Positions 1-14,571 of a stretch of DNA of 64,000 nt are shown piece after piece (position 1 is the stretch's first letter; each line of letters starts with the position of its first letter). The stretch spans positions 40,529,674 to 40,593,673 of the forward strand of contig NC_053142.1 of the NCBI RefSeq assembly GCF_016808335.1. The letters run 5' to 3'. The notes beneath the pieces are model-generated. The model worked only from the letters and a program-made list of their open reading frames with translations, did no database searches and was not told where the DNA came from. The position numbers and the translations under genes are program-made. The stretch comes from Panicum virgatum (taxonomy: Eukaryota > Streptophyta > Magnoliopsida > Poales > Poaceae).

Positions 1-249
1 GTGTTCGCCGGCGAGGTGAAGGCCGTGGAGCACCGGTGGAACCAGCACGGGCTCGGCGGCGACAACGTGGCGGGCCAGTGCCGGGAGCTGCACCCGGGCC
101 CGGTCAGCCTGCTCCACTGGAGCGGCAAGGGGAAGCCGTGGCTGCGGCTGGACGCCGGCCGGCCGTGCCCGCTCGACGCGCTCTGGGCGCCCTACGACCT
201 CCGCCGCCGCCGCGGCGCCCGCGACGACCTCCTCGCCGCCGTCGCCTGA
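1..249 (+). CDS. GATL-like glycosyltransferase (GT8), C-terminal end, partial
   Basis: The reading frame is open from the window edge to TGA at 247-249, giving the last 82 residues of a protein whose start lies upstream. The sequence contains [33 protein letters not shown] and [13 protein letters not shown], the conserved C-terminal block of galacturonosyltransferase-like (GATL) proteins of family GT8. The HxxGKGKPW part contributes to nucleotide-sugar and metal binding in GT8 folds. GATLs are usually intronless Golgi type II membrane enzymes of about 340-390 aa involved in pectin or xylan synthesis; these points come from the family, not from this fragment. The first codon here is GTG and is not a start. 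No intron is seen in the visible part. Family assignment is firm, subgroup unknown. Confidence 0.88.
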   Translation: MFAGEVKAVEHRWNQHGLGGDNVAGQCRELHPGPVSLLHWSGKGKPWLRLDAGRPCPLDALWAPYDLRRRRGARDDLLAAVA

Positions 250-1948
250 CAAATGCTGGGCCCACATCGCTGGAGCGATCGATTTGCTCGCGTCCGATCG
301 GATCATACTCCACGGCGCTTGGCTGCTCGCTTCGCCGTCCCACAACCACACTCCCACCCACTGGTGGGTGTCGGCGTTGGGGTGCCGAGTCACTGACACG
401 TTGTCCCACTAGCCACTGCGCCTGGGTCCCTTCATGTGTCCATGCTGTCAGTCGTAATGGCGTTGGTTGGAGTAGCCCCATCGGTACTGCCATTCATCGG
501 CCCCACACGTTGGGGACGGAATGGGGGGGGGGGGTTGAAATGCAGCCATGGGCTGTGTACAGCTGTTATTTTTGGCCTGTTGAGGCAATAGTTTAGATTC
601 TATATATTCTTTATTATTTCTCCTTGTTGATTTTTTGAATCTACTGCTCCGTATATACTGCGGGCACAGTTTATAAGCACCACTGGAATAAACTTTGGGA
701 ATGTTAGAGCTCGGGTTTTTTAAGTCCTGAAGTTAGGGCTCGGGAGGTGGAAACAAGAGTGATGTTCTTGGGAAAAGCGATAAAGCTTGGTGTAACTTTA
801 TTCTCTCTTTTTTTCTGGTCGAGTGTACGCTGCTAATTTTAAAAATTCTTTGAGCACACCGCAGAGCTACATCTGATGTGTGATGTCGTTTTGCCCTGAG
901 AGGTATACACGAGAACTAAAGAAAAAGGTTAATTGGATGTCGTCTGGTGGCACAAATCTCAATCCTGGGGGCTCCAAATTTTCTCAGGAATCTGATCTGA
1001 CTTTCCCGCTTTTTTTTTAAAGCCTGATCCACGGGTGATTTCAGTGGAGCTTGGTGCCACTGCCATGTGATTCGAATGGGCGTTTTCCAAGTGCTCGAGT
1101 GGATCTTTGTAAAAAGCTGGGAAATTCGTTGCTTCTCCCGTGCGCGACTGCGAGCGAGAGAGAAGGGGAAGAGAGAAAAGAAAGGTTCAGTTGCTTTCTA
1201 CCTTTTCTTCTCGGTTGCTATCAGTTTGCTGGTGAGGGAATGATCACTCGACTGCGGTAGCGTGCGAGCGTGATGTTGTCGACTGAAATGCTGCTTTGCT
1301 GAGGATTACTGCAACTGTGACAGGCAGCCAGGGTGCTCAAAGACAAAAGAAGAAAGAAATCTACAAAGCTTTCCGCTAGACTGATGATGGTGAGTATGTG
1401 ATGATATCTGCAGCGTAAAAGTTGCCACGTCTCTAGGGAAGGGATGCACCCTGTACTAGTCCACCACTATTTGAAACTTGAAAAGAGCAAGAACTCCCTG
1501 ATCCCTGTAGTCGTTCCACAGAACTGACGAAAGGTGGCACCGACAGCCTCGGCATTTTGTCAAGGACGGGGACAAGCGCCGACACACTGCCACGCCGCGC
1601 CACGCACGCACGCAGCTACAGAGGAGAGAGGATCAGCAGGGCACCGCGTTGTTCGAGCAGATTGGATCTACGCTGGCTCCTTGTCACGGAAATGAACAAA
1701 CCCTCTTTCCTCTTGCCAACCATCTCTCTTTTCGCAATGTGATGTAAACGAGCCAAAAAGGGAAATTCCATTTAGATCTTTCTACGAGTTCATATAGAGT
1801 TAGAAGCCAACCATTGGCAATAACAGTAGGGGAGTGCTTAGTTACAACTTACAAGGATGCGATGCGCCATTTGAATCTGATAGATCAAATCATTGTCAGG
1901 TGCTCATCGAAGAAGATGATTTTCCCCCCTTTTGAGAGGAATCGAAGA
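250..1948. other. 3' flank of the GATL gene and intergenic DNA
   Basis: No convincing gene. A G-run lies near 527-537 and a plausible polyadenylation signal AATAAA at 687-692, about 440 bp after the GATL stop codon. The short open frames at 1051-1260, 1557-1742 and 1814-2101 have no recognisable domain and look like chance. Confidence 0.5.
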
Positions 1949-1963
1949 AGATGCTGCTTTTCG

Positions 1964-2501
1964 TTTTTTTTAATTTTGAGAATCACACAATGCGCACGCA
2001 CACTCACACCCTATGAATACACGTACACAAATTCTACCCCCATGAGCACCTCCGAAGGACTGAGCACCGGCAAGTCTAAAGATTCCCGAAGTCACCACTA
2101 GCACCTCGTCGTCCACCTCCGAAGGACTGAGCACCGGCAAGTCTGAAGATTCCCGAAGTCACCACTAGCACCTCGTCGTCGACGGGAACGTCGTTTACCA
2201 CTTAACGTGTAACACCGGTAAATCATAAGAAAAGATTCCCGAAGTCACCACTAGCACCTCGTAGTCGACGGAAACGTCGCTTACCACTTAACGTGTAACA
2301 CCGGTAAATCATAAGAAAAGATTCCCGAAGTCACCACTAGCACCTTGTCGACGTTCGTCGACGGAACGTCGCTTACCACTTAACGTGTAACACTGGTAAA
2401 TCCTAAGAAAATCTCAGGAAAAGATGCGAGCACCAGAATTTGAACCCTGGTGGGTAGCGTCCCACTGGACCATCCTACCATTGGAGTACAAGTCAATTCG
2501 C
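1964..2501 (-). mobile_element. tRNA-derived SINE with target-site duplication
   Basis: Read on the minus strand, the element begins near 2501 with a tRNA-like head. An A-box-like ACTCCAATGGT lies at 2477-2488 and a B-box GGTTCAAATTC at 2436-2446, the two parts of an internal RNA polymerase III promoter. It ends in a short A-tail (eight T on the plus strand from 1964). It is flanked by a 15-bp direct repeat with one mismatch: AGATGCTGCTTTTCG at 1949-1963 and AGATGCTGCTTTACG at 2502-2516. Internal promoter, A-tail and long target duplication together are the signature of a SINE moved by LINE-type retrotransposition. The body is unusual because it contains tandem repeats (separate entry). Confidence 0.82.
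2047..2413 (-). repeat. Tandem repeats inside the SINE body
   Basis: Two repeat types overlap. A unit of about 68 bp starting CACCTCCGAAGGACTGAG occurs at about 2047 and about 2115. A unit of about 87 bp starting GATTCCCGAAGTCACCAC occurs at about 2147, 2234 and 2321; it includes CTTACCACTTAACGTGTAAC and AAATCATAAGAAAA. Copies differ at only a few positions, so the amplification is recent relative to decay of the element. Confidence 0.85.
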
Positions 2502-2968
2502 AGATGCTGCTTTACGTATAGTATAGTAGACTTCTGTTCAGAAAAAGGCCTGAAACTGCACATATCTGGCCCAGGCCCCTACGAACCGACCTCCCGCTAG
2601 GCCGGGCCTCAGGCCCAGCTGCCACTAACTGGCCCATATCATATCACATTCCTCATCAGGCGTAGGAAAAAAAAAAAGAGCCTCCAAATGGAATGAAGCC
2701 ACCGTCACCAGCACGACGATTCGACTCGACAACAAATTGATAATCCGGATGGATCATGGATCAGAAGATTGAGAAGCCGGCCTCCGGCACGAGCTAGCGG
2801 CAACGGCCGGTTTCTCCGCCTTTCCGAGCGCGAAGCCATCATCCACCGTCACCCCGTCGGCGCGGCGCCGACGTTGACTCGCACGCGTTCATAACGCCGA
2901 CACGCCGGGGAGCCATGCCGCCTCCATGTGGAGAAGTAAACGCGCTCCTCCCGTCTCAACGCCTTGTG

Positions 2969-2977
2969 CATAAATAG
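2969..2977 (+). promoter_or_regulatory. TATA box of the C2-domain gene
   Basis: CATAAATAG sits in GC-rich sequence 132 bp before the ATG at 3109, a normal distance for a TATA box plus a 5' leader of about 100 nt. The rest of 2517-3108 holds no gene and is GC-rich from about 2760 onward. Confidence 0.6.
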
Positions 2978-3108
2978 CCCCGCGAGCTGGGATCGGGCCA
3001 CGCAATCTAGGCGTTATTCGTTCGGCTTCGCTGCGCGCTCGAATCGCGTGATCGATCAAGCGGCCGGCGGCGGAAGAATTGGGGTCGAGATCAGGCAGGA
3101 GCGAGGAG

Positions 3109-4522
3109 ATGGCGCAGGGGACGCTGGAGGTGCTGCTCGTCGGAGCCAAGGGCCTCGAGAACACCGATTACCTGAGTACGCACGCTTCGGCTCTTCCCCC
3201 CTTTCGATCGTGGAAAATTCCGCGACGTTTGCTGTGGTTTCTTCACCGCTCTTGAAAAACGACACCGATTCTTAGCTGATAAAAACTTTGGGGCTCGTTG
3301 CAGGTAACATGGATCCCTACGCGGTTCTGAAATGCCGCTCCCAGGAGCAGAAGAGCAGCGTTGCGTCTGGTATTTGTGTCTCTATTTAGCTTCAGTTTCT
3401 TTAATTATTAGTAGATTACATGCTCTAATTTGTTAGAAATGTGTGTCATCAATAGTCTGCAGAAACAGAGTTACGATAGCAGGTAGTTCTAGTTCAGGTC
3501 AATGGTACTGGCTTGAATAATACTGGATGATCTTGCTTAGCAGCTGCGAAGCATCTGTGGAAACTTGACACTTCCGTTGGTGGTTCTGTACCATATGGAT
3601 GGATATTGGATGGTTTCTTAGTGCTGATGCTTTGTTTCCTTGTCTTCCCTAGAATTTTGTGAGTTGATTTGTTTGTGCACGGCAGGGAAAGGATGCGATC
3701 CTGAATGGAACGAGACCTTTGTGTTCACCGTCTCCGACAGCACAACGGAGCTATTCGTCAAGCTTCTGGACAGCGATGGTGGCACGGATGACGACTTTGT
3801 TGGTGAAACAACGTGAGTACTTGCATCTTGTAACCAATCATGGACGCGAGAACAGAGCGATGCACTGCGAACAACGACGCTGGTTTTCCTCGCTCTTGCG
3901 GTGTGCAGTTCTGAAGATGCTTTTGGATCCAAACTTTTTTAACGTTTGCCATGTTCATTTCAATTGAGTACCCTGTTTTTTGTAGTATTCCACTAGAAGC
4001 AGTTTTTACTGAAGGAAGCATCCCTCCAACTGTTTACAATGTCGTGAAAGATGAAGAATACCGCGGAGAAATCAAACTTGGTCTCACATTCACTCCAGAG
4101 GTAATTGTCTTACATAGTCACATCCATTCGAAAGCTGGATTTTAGAATGTGATACACTGAAAAGTCTGTATCTTTTATAAAAATACATTTGGATAAAAAG
4201 ACAGGTAAAAATTCTTTTCCATAAAACCTTTCAAAAAAGCTCATACGCAAGCTTTTCACATCACTGTTTGCCAGCAACTTCATATGATAGTTGCCGCCGC
4301 TGTAGATGTTTCTTCTGCCTTCTTTTGCTTTTCCTGTCTAGTTTCTGTCTATGGAAGGATAAGTACTTTGCGTACTTTGCGTTAGTGGGTGCCTTATCTC
4401 TCTTTCTGTTGCTTTCCATTAGCCTGAAGATTAGGAGCAGGGTTTTGCTCTAAATTCTTCTACAGACTGCTGAAATGTCTCTTCTGATCTGTTAGCAGGA
4501 TGCTCGTGATCAGGGCTTCTGA
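3109..4522 (+). CDS. Small C2-domain protein, ERG3 / 16-kDa phloem-protein-like
   Basis: Five exons fit GT-AG splicing and one frame: 3109-3175, 3304-3369, 3686-3812, 3986-4100, 4499-4522 (399 nt, 132 aa). The protein is almost only one C2 domain: MAQGTLEVLLVGAKGLENTD at the start, DPYAVLKC (26-33), DPEWNETFVF (49-58), LLDSDGGTDDDFVGE (71-85) and YRGEIKLGLTFTPE near the end. Aspartates 20, 26, 73, 75 and 81 match the five calcium ligands of classical C2 loops, so calcium-dependent membrane binding is likely. Rice ERG3 (elicitor-responsive protein 3) and phloem RPP16-type proteins are the nearest relatives I know. The last exon is tiny and ends DARDQGF-stop; relatives, as I recall them, run on by some ten residues, so the tail may be cut by an indel. 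Start chosen at the conserved MAQGTLEV. Confidence 0.9.
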
Positions 4523-4837
4523 TACATAGTAGTCTTGAAAAGAAGCAGATTCCTTGATGTCTTGCCGCAATGTCATGTGTGACCAAGTCAGTGTTCTTGA
4601 GCATGTACACCTTATATAGTATTGAAGCCTGCAACTTATTACTCTAAAACGAGTCCCCGTATTGTTGGCATGTTGCTGAAAGTTTGTAATAATGGTGTTG
4701 GCCACTTGTATGAGCTTATGGCTGAACCCCACTCTCGATGTTCATCAGATAACCTGTCGTTACTCCAACAGGCCGTGACTGCCGCAAGATTTCACTTGCC
4801 TGCTCTTTTCTCTGAAGGTGATCCAAGAAACCATCAT
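4523..4837. other. 3' flank of the C2 gene
   Basis: Presumably 3' untranslated and flanking sequence; no gene or repeat seen. The small open frames in this stretch on either strand carry no known motif. Confidence 0.45.
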
Positions 4838-5136
4838 GGGTGTGTTTAGTTCCGTAAAAAGAGGGTAAAAAGTGGATGCGAAAAGTCACATCAGTCACTG
4901 TAGCGCACTGTAGCACGTTTCGTTTGTTTGTGGCAAATATTGTCATAACATGACCTAACTAGGCTCAAAAGATTCGTCTCGCAACGTACATCAAAACTAT
5001 GTAATTAGTTTTTTTATTTAACTACATTTAGTACTCCATGCATGAGTCATTTGCTATATTTAATGTTTTGATGTAATGGAGATGTGATGGAAAATTTGGA
5101 GTTTGAGGGGAAGTTTTTGGGAACTAAACACAGCCC
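4838..5136. mobile_element. MITE, Tourist-like
   Basis: Ends are inverted: GGGTGTGTTTAGTTCC on the left and GGGAACTAAACACAGCCC on the right. The roughly 300-bp interior is AT-rich, non-coding, and carries the AAAGATTCGTCTCGC motif common to a large grass MITE group. A clean target duplication is not visible, so superfamily (PIF/Harbinger) is inferred from the TIR style only. Confidence 0.7.
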
Positions 5137-5262
5137 ATCTTGCGTTGCAGTACTATGCACTAGGGACTCTGTACATCTCATGCATGGTAATCAGCACCAT
5201 GCATGCCTTGCCCTGACACCCATGTCTCGGATGATGAGAGACCGTGGCTTAGCGTTCACTCA

Positions 5263-5596
5263 GGCCGTGTTCAGTTCCAAAGTTCCAAATTCCAAAAAAA
5301 TTTCCGGCACTTGTATGAAGACTTAAATCTAGACGAAATAAAAAACGCATTGCGACTGCTGTCTGTAAATGACGAGACGAATCTAATGAATCTAATTAGG
5401 CTGTAATTAGATGCTAAATTGCTACAGTAATGCTACAGTAAATAACCTCTAATGACAGATTAGTTAGGCTCATTAGATTTGTCTCGCGATTTACAGACGA
5501 GTACTGTAATTATTTTTGTGATTAGTCTATGTTTAGTACTTCAAATATAAAAAGATGCATTTTCAAAAATTTTACAGGCTCCAACCAAACACGGCC
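5263..5596. mobile_element. MITE with TCA target duplication
   Basis: The element starts GGCCGTGTTCAGTTCC and ends CCAACCAAACACGGCC, flanked by TCA at 5260-5262 and 5597-5599. The 3-bp duplication and the TIR style suggest a Tourist-like (PIF/Harbinger) element. The interior holds GACGAGACGAATCTAATGA and its near inverse, like the neighbouring MITE. Confidence 0.8.
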
Positions 5597-5758
5597 TCAA
5601 CCTCATGCAGGCAGGGAGACGCCCCCCGGCCGGCCGGTCTTCTTTGACCTTCCAGTTCCAGCTGCGGCACTTCACGGCCGTATCTCTCTGCCTCCCTCCC
5701 CTGTCTTCCTCTGCTGGGCCGGCCAGTAGATTAACCTAAGTCTCTAGCATTTTTAAAT

Positions 5759-6135
5759 GGCAACGTATTTGGTGCAAACTAAGGACTTTGTGTAAATTCG
5801 TACAAACCTACTAAATAAAGTTTCAAAAAATTCTAAAAAAAATCATGAATGTGCTTCTCAGATTACATCATATATATATATAATTTCATGGTCAAATTCG
5901 TCTTACTCTAGAAGTTAAAAAAAGACAAATTTGAGATGCATTTGAACCATTATTGTTGTCAGAAAATTTGTCTTTTTTTAACTTTTAGAGTAAGATGAAT
6001 TTGACCATAAAATTTTGTATATAGATGAGATAAGCTGAGAAGCACATTCATGATTTTTTCAGAATTTTTTGAAATTTATTTTAGTAGGTTTGTACGAATT
6101 TGCACAAAATCCTTGGTTTGCACCAAATACGTTCC
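5759..6135. mobile_element. Mutator-like MITE with long terminal inverted repeats
   Basis: Nearly the whole element is two inverted arms of about 170 bp. The left arm starts GGCAACGTATTTGGTGCAAA and the right arm ends TTTGCACCAAATACGTTCC. It is flanked by a 9-bp direct repeat TTTTTAAAT at 5750-5758 and 6136-6144, the duplication size made by Mutator transposases. No coding capacity. Confidence 0.83.
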
Positions 6136-6144
6136 TTTTTAAAT

Positions 6145-6675
6145 GGTCCTAGACGACGATCCTTGCCATGTGATCTGGGCGATAAGATATATAGGGATGC
6201 TGTTGAGGGTGGCGTGGTCGCAAGCGAACAAAAAGGCTAGTAACTCGAAATCATAGTTTCAGCGGGGCGGCGAGCCGGCGACAAAGCACCAGCTGGTCCG
6301 GGCTCCCCATGTCCGCTTGCTTCGCCGCGGCGAGCGGAAATGACGCTAAAGACCCCTGGACTGGTCTGTAGGAAGAGAACACAGGAAGAAAACCTCCAGC
6401 AACAAAGAAACAAGGCGAGCTCGCAACCATTGTTGCTGTCTGAATCAAAACTTTTGCTCGGAAGAACATGGCAACAAAGAAGCATGCATGTACAACCATC
6501 GCTTGTGTTGGGTTGGATTCAGAAGCAGAGGTGCTCTACCGCTATGCTAAGCTAATAATTACAGTTAAGGGCGAGCATCTATCGCCGTGTGTGATTGAGC
6601 GAGAGAGGGGGGGGGGGGGGGGGGGGGGATGGAAGCCGAGCCTAGAACGAAGAACCTGCGCTTCCTCGATGGATC
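6145..6675. other. Intergenic DNA 3' of the CLE gene, with a G22 run
   Basis: No gene recognised. A run of 22 G lies at 6607-6628, next to the 3' end of the minus-strand CLE gene and probably inside its 3' UTR or flank. Confidence 0.5.
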
Positions 6676-6972
6676 CTAGTTGTGCAGCGGGTTGGAGCCC
6701 TGCGGCACCAGCCTCTTGGACTCGCCGAGCACCGCCTCGGCGTCCCGGGCTGCGTCGTTGGCCGCGGGCGCCGTCGCACTCGCCGCAGCAGTCGTCGTCG
6801 TCGTCGTCATCGCCGCCGCCGCCACCCGCCCGTGCCGCCTCCACGTGGCCACGTCCGCCCTGGGAATTCGGTGGCCGCCGCAGCAGCCGAACGCGGCGAG
6901 CTCGGTCGCCAGCAGCAGAAGCATCGCGAGCAGCATGGCCGGCGGCCGCGCGCTCGTGCCGTGCCTCTCCAT
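6676..6972 (-). CDS. CLE (CLAVATA3/ESR-related) signalling peptide precursor
   Basis: An intronless 98-aa frame read on the minus strand, ATG at 6972-6970 and TAG at 6678-6676. The N-terminus has a basic patch followed by a hydrophobic stretch, AMLLAMLLLLATELAAFG (12-29), a clear signal peptide. A variable Ala/Thr-rich middle follows. The protein ends, exactly at the stop, with RLVPQGSNPLHN (87-98), a complete CLE dodecapeptide preceded by basic K86. CLE peptides are cut from such precursors, modified at hydroxyproline, and perceived by CLV1/BAM-type LRR receptor kinases to control meristems or vasculature. Gln5 and Ser7 (where many CLEs have Ser/Thr and Pro) make this a less usual variant. 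The frame stays open upstream to 7260, but the ATG at 6972 gives a proper signal peptide and is preferred. Confidence 0.88.
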   Translation of the reverse strand: MERHGTSARPPAMLLAMLLLLATELAAFGCCGGHRIPRADVATWRRHGRVAAAAMTTTTTTAAASATAPAANDAARDAEAVLGESKRLVPQGSNPLHN

Positions 6973-7632
6973 GCTCTCGCCCGGGGATGCGGGGGGAGGC
7001 CGGGAAGGAAGGAAGGAAGGAGGGGAGGGGCGCTCTAGCTGGCCTCGGACTCGCAGGAGGAGCGCTCTCTCACTGCAATGCCCGCAGCACGCCACCGCCG
7101 TGTCGCGCTGCGTGTCCGAGGCGAGCGTGTCCGGTAGTAGTGGTGGTGGGTGCCGGTGCGCCGGAGCTAAATAAGATGGGGCCGGCCGGCCACCGTTAGT
7201 CCCCCGACCCTGACTCCCGAGCGTGAAAGGCTGTGCTTTGTCCGGACGAGAGGTGGTCACTTGACTCGGCGAAAGCAGCAGCCGACCTACCTAATAAACC
7301 CCCGTGTTCGTGTGACCGTGTCGCGCAAATCTCATGCGCTGGACGCCTAATCGCGCGACAAGCTTGCCGACGTGCCGGACGGGGAGGTATCGGTCGTGTC
7401 CGGTTGCCTATGTTTTGTGTGTCATGACCCTGTATCTCTGCGTGATCCGATGCTACCCGTCGTGGGGGGCGACAGTGGTTTGTCATCGATATCTCAGTGG
7501 GATGACCGGATGAGCCAGGCGATTGGTTTCTGTGATGGTTGTGATTTGTGAGGGTACTATTGGGCTGCAGTTTGTGACGAGGAGCTTGCTTGCATCACAC
7601 AGAAAGCTTCAAAAGCGACACTGCCGCATTTG
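6973..7632. other. Upstream region of the CLE gene
   Basis: GC-rich DNA that should contain the minus-strand CLE promoter. A TATTTAG-like element (minus strand, about 7165-7172) could serve as its TATA box, about 195 bp before the ATG. No other gene is seen. Confidence 0.4.
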
Positions 7633-7640
7633 GCTGTTGC

Positions 7641-8646
7641 CAGGGGCGGACCCCATTGAATTCAATGGTATTCAACTGAATACCCATTATTTTGGGATAA
7701 AAAATCTATATACGTAGCCTATACTATGTATATGATTCAGAAAAATAAAAATAACACAACAACACATGTCCTTAAAGTCACACACTTTTGGGCCTAAAAA
7801 CTTGAGCAGCCCACCTCCTCTCCACAGCTCCACCCACCGCCGGCCCACATACTGTCCAAAAAACTTAGCAGCCCACCTCCCCTCCCGGCCAGTCGGCCAC
7901 CCGTCTCCTCTCCCGATTCCCCCCGCGCCCCCATCTCGCCCGACGTCGCCGGCGCCTATTCTGTTGGCTGCTGCCCGCTTCCGTCGCCCCGCGCCCTCGC
8001 CGCCTGGGCTGCTTCGGCCGCCTGCCGCGCCGCGCAGCCGAGCAGAAGCGCCGCCTCCCGCCTGGGCGCTGCCGTGCAGTCGTGCGCCCGTACAGGTAGG
8101 CACAGGTGCGCAGCGGAGCCGGAGCCCTGCTCCGGCCGTCCCTGCTGCCACGCCACGCAGCCGCGCAGGCGCAGGCGCTGCCGCGCAGGGGTGCCGCCGC
8201 CGTGCTATTGCTGCACAGGGCTCCAAGGCCGTAGCACGCGCGCACTCGCACAGAGCAAGAAGCCAGCTAGTGCCCACTGAGTTGAACCAAGGTGAGGATT
8301 CACGAATTTATCCATATTTCGTGAATATGTCATTGCAATTTGCAATTTGTGATTACTTATGGAGTTATGGATTTGTGTGCATCCTTATGAATTTATCAAT
8401 GTCATTTGTTGTTTTAGAATTTTATCTTCTATTTATTTCAAATGTTCTCACTTTGAACTGTTGATCATTTAGAATATATAGATCAGTACATCTGTTATCT
8501 ATATGTTGAGCAATTTCAAATTACAAACTATTTATATTATCGGTACTCAATTATGTGCTATTAATGTGTATTTTGGGCTGTCAAATTTTTTTTTACACCA
8601 TTTAAAATTTTGAATACCCACCTTCGGAATCCTGGGCCCGCCCCTG
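7641..8646. mobile_element. Non-autonomous hAT element, 1.0 kb
   Basis: Ends CAGGGGCGGACCC and GGGCCCGCCCCTG are inverted, and the element is flanked by a perfect 8-bp direct repeat GCTGTTGC at 7633-7640 and 8647-8654, diagnostic of hAT transposition. A very GC-rich interior (about 7860-8260, with CGCAG-type short repeats) is bordered by AT-rich DNA. The 232-aa open frame at 7766-8464 is low-complexity Pro/Arg/Ala and shows no transposase motif, so the element is non-autonomous. Confidence 0.9.
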
Positions 8647-8654
8647 GCTGTTGC

Positions 8655-8967
8655 CTGCTTTTATGATTTTATCCCGTCGGTCTCACATCAACTTTGCCCA
8701 TATCTGAATAGGCAGACCACTACTGAATTACATGACACAAAAGTTTTGGTAGAAAAATTACACAACTTAAGATGACTGGAGACAGCAGCGAGCAGAGCTT
8801 TCTATGATGCTGAGGCAGACACGGGCCTTAGTGTGAAGTGGGCTAGAAGGCGTGTCCCGGCCCACCAGATGGGAAATGGCCAGTGGGCACGCTTTTCAGC
8901 AAGCCCGGCCCAAACCCAACCAAGGACGGGGGACATTGCGAGGAGACCGGGGAAGACGGAACCGGAT
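8655..8967. other. Intergenic DNA upstream of the DUS2 gene
   Basis: No gene or repeat recognised in this stretch. Confidence 0.4.
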
Positions 8968-9070
8968 CCGCTGCAGTAACGTCCCCTGCAGTTGGGTCAC
9001 TGCCACGTGGGCCCACTGCGTGCCGGCCCCACACGCAGTGACTCAACTGCGGGGTACGTAACTGCAGCGG
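8968..9070. promoter_or_regulatory. Interrupted palindrome with a G-box, upstream of the DUS2 gene
   Basis: The 36-nt arm 8968-9003 (CCGCTGCAGTAACGTCCC...) pairs with 9035-9070, with four mismatches. The 31-nt spacer contains CACGTG at 9004-9009, a G-box core for bZIP and bHLH factors, and a smaller inverted pair CACTGCGTG / CACGCAGTG. It lies about 230-330 bp before the DUS2 start codon. It could be a promoter element or the scar of a small foldback transposon; no target duplication was found. Confidence 0.5.
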
Positions 9071-9299
9071 AGCCTCGTCCGGGGAAGACACGGCGCCCTG
9101 CTCCCTTCCGCCCCTTCCGCACCACAACTCCACAAGCCCGGGCGCGCCGCCAAGTCTGCCTTTATTCCCCCCACAGCAGCTTTCGCCGCGGACTCCTCCG
9201 ACTCCAAGTTTCGCGGGGCAGCACGCGGGCCGCGGGGAGGGTGTGAGGAGTCGGAGCCGGCGCAGTGTGCGCGGCGGCACGGCGACGCCGCGGGGAGGG

Positions 9300-14571
<5,272 letters not shown>

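Noticed and set aside
36..596. A 186-aa plus-strand frame overlapping the GATL end
   Set aside because: Frame-shifted shadow of the conserved GT8 C-terminus; it has no domain of its own.
2430..2501. A possible tRNA gene on the minus strand
   Set aside because: A and B boxes are present, but a proper cloverleaf with acceptor stem is not evident; it is the head of a SINE with A-tail and target duplication.
7766..8464. A 232-aa plus-strand frame
   Set aside because: It lies inside a hAT element defined by 8-bp duplications and has no transposase or other domain.
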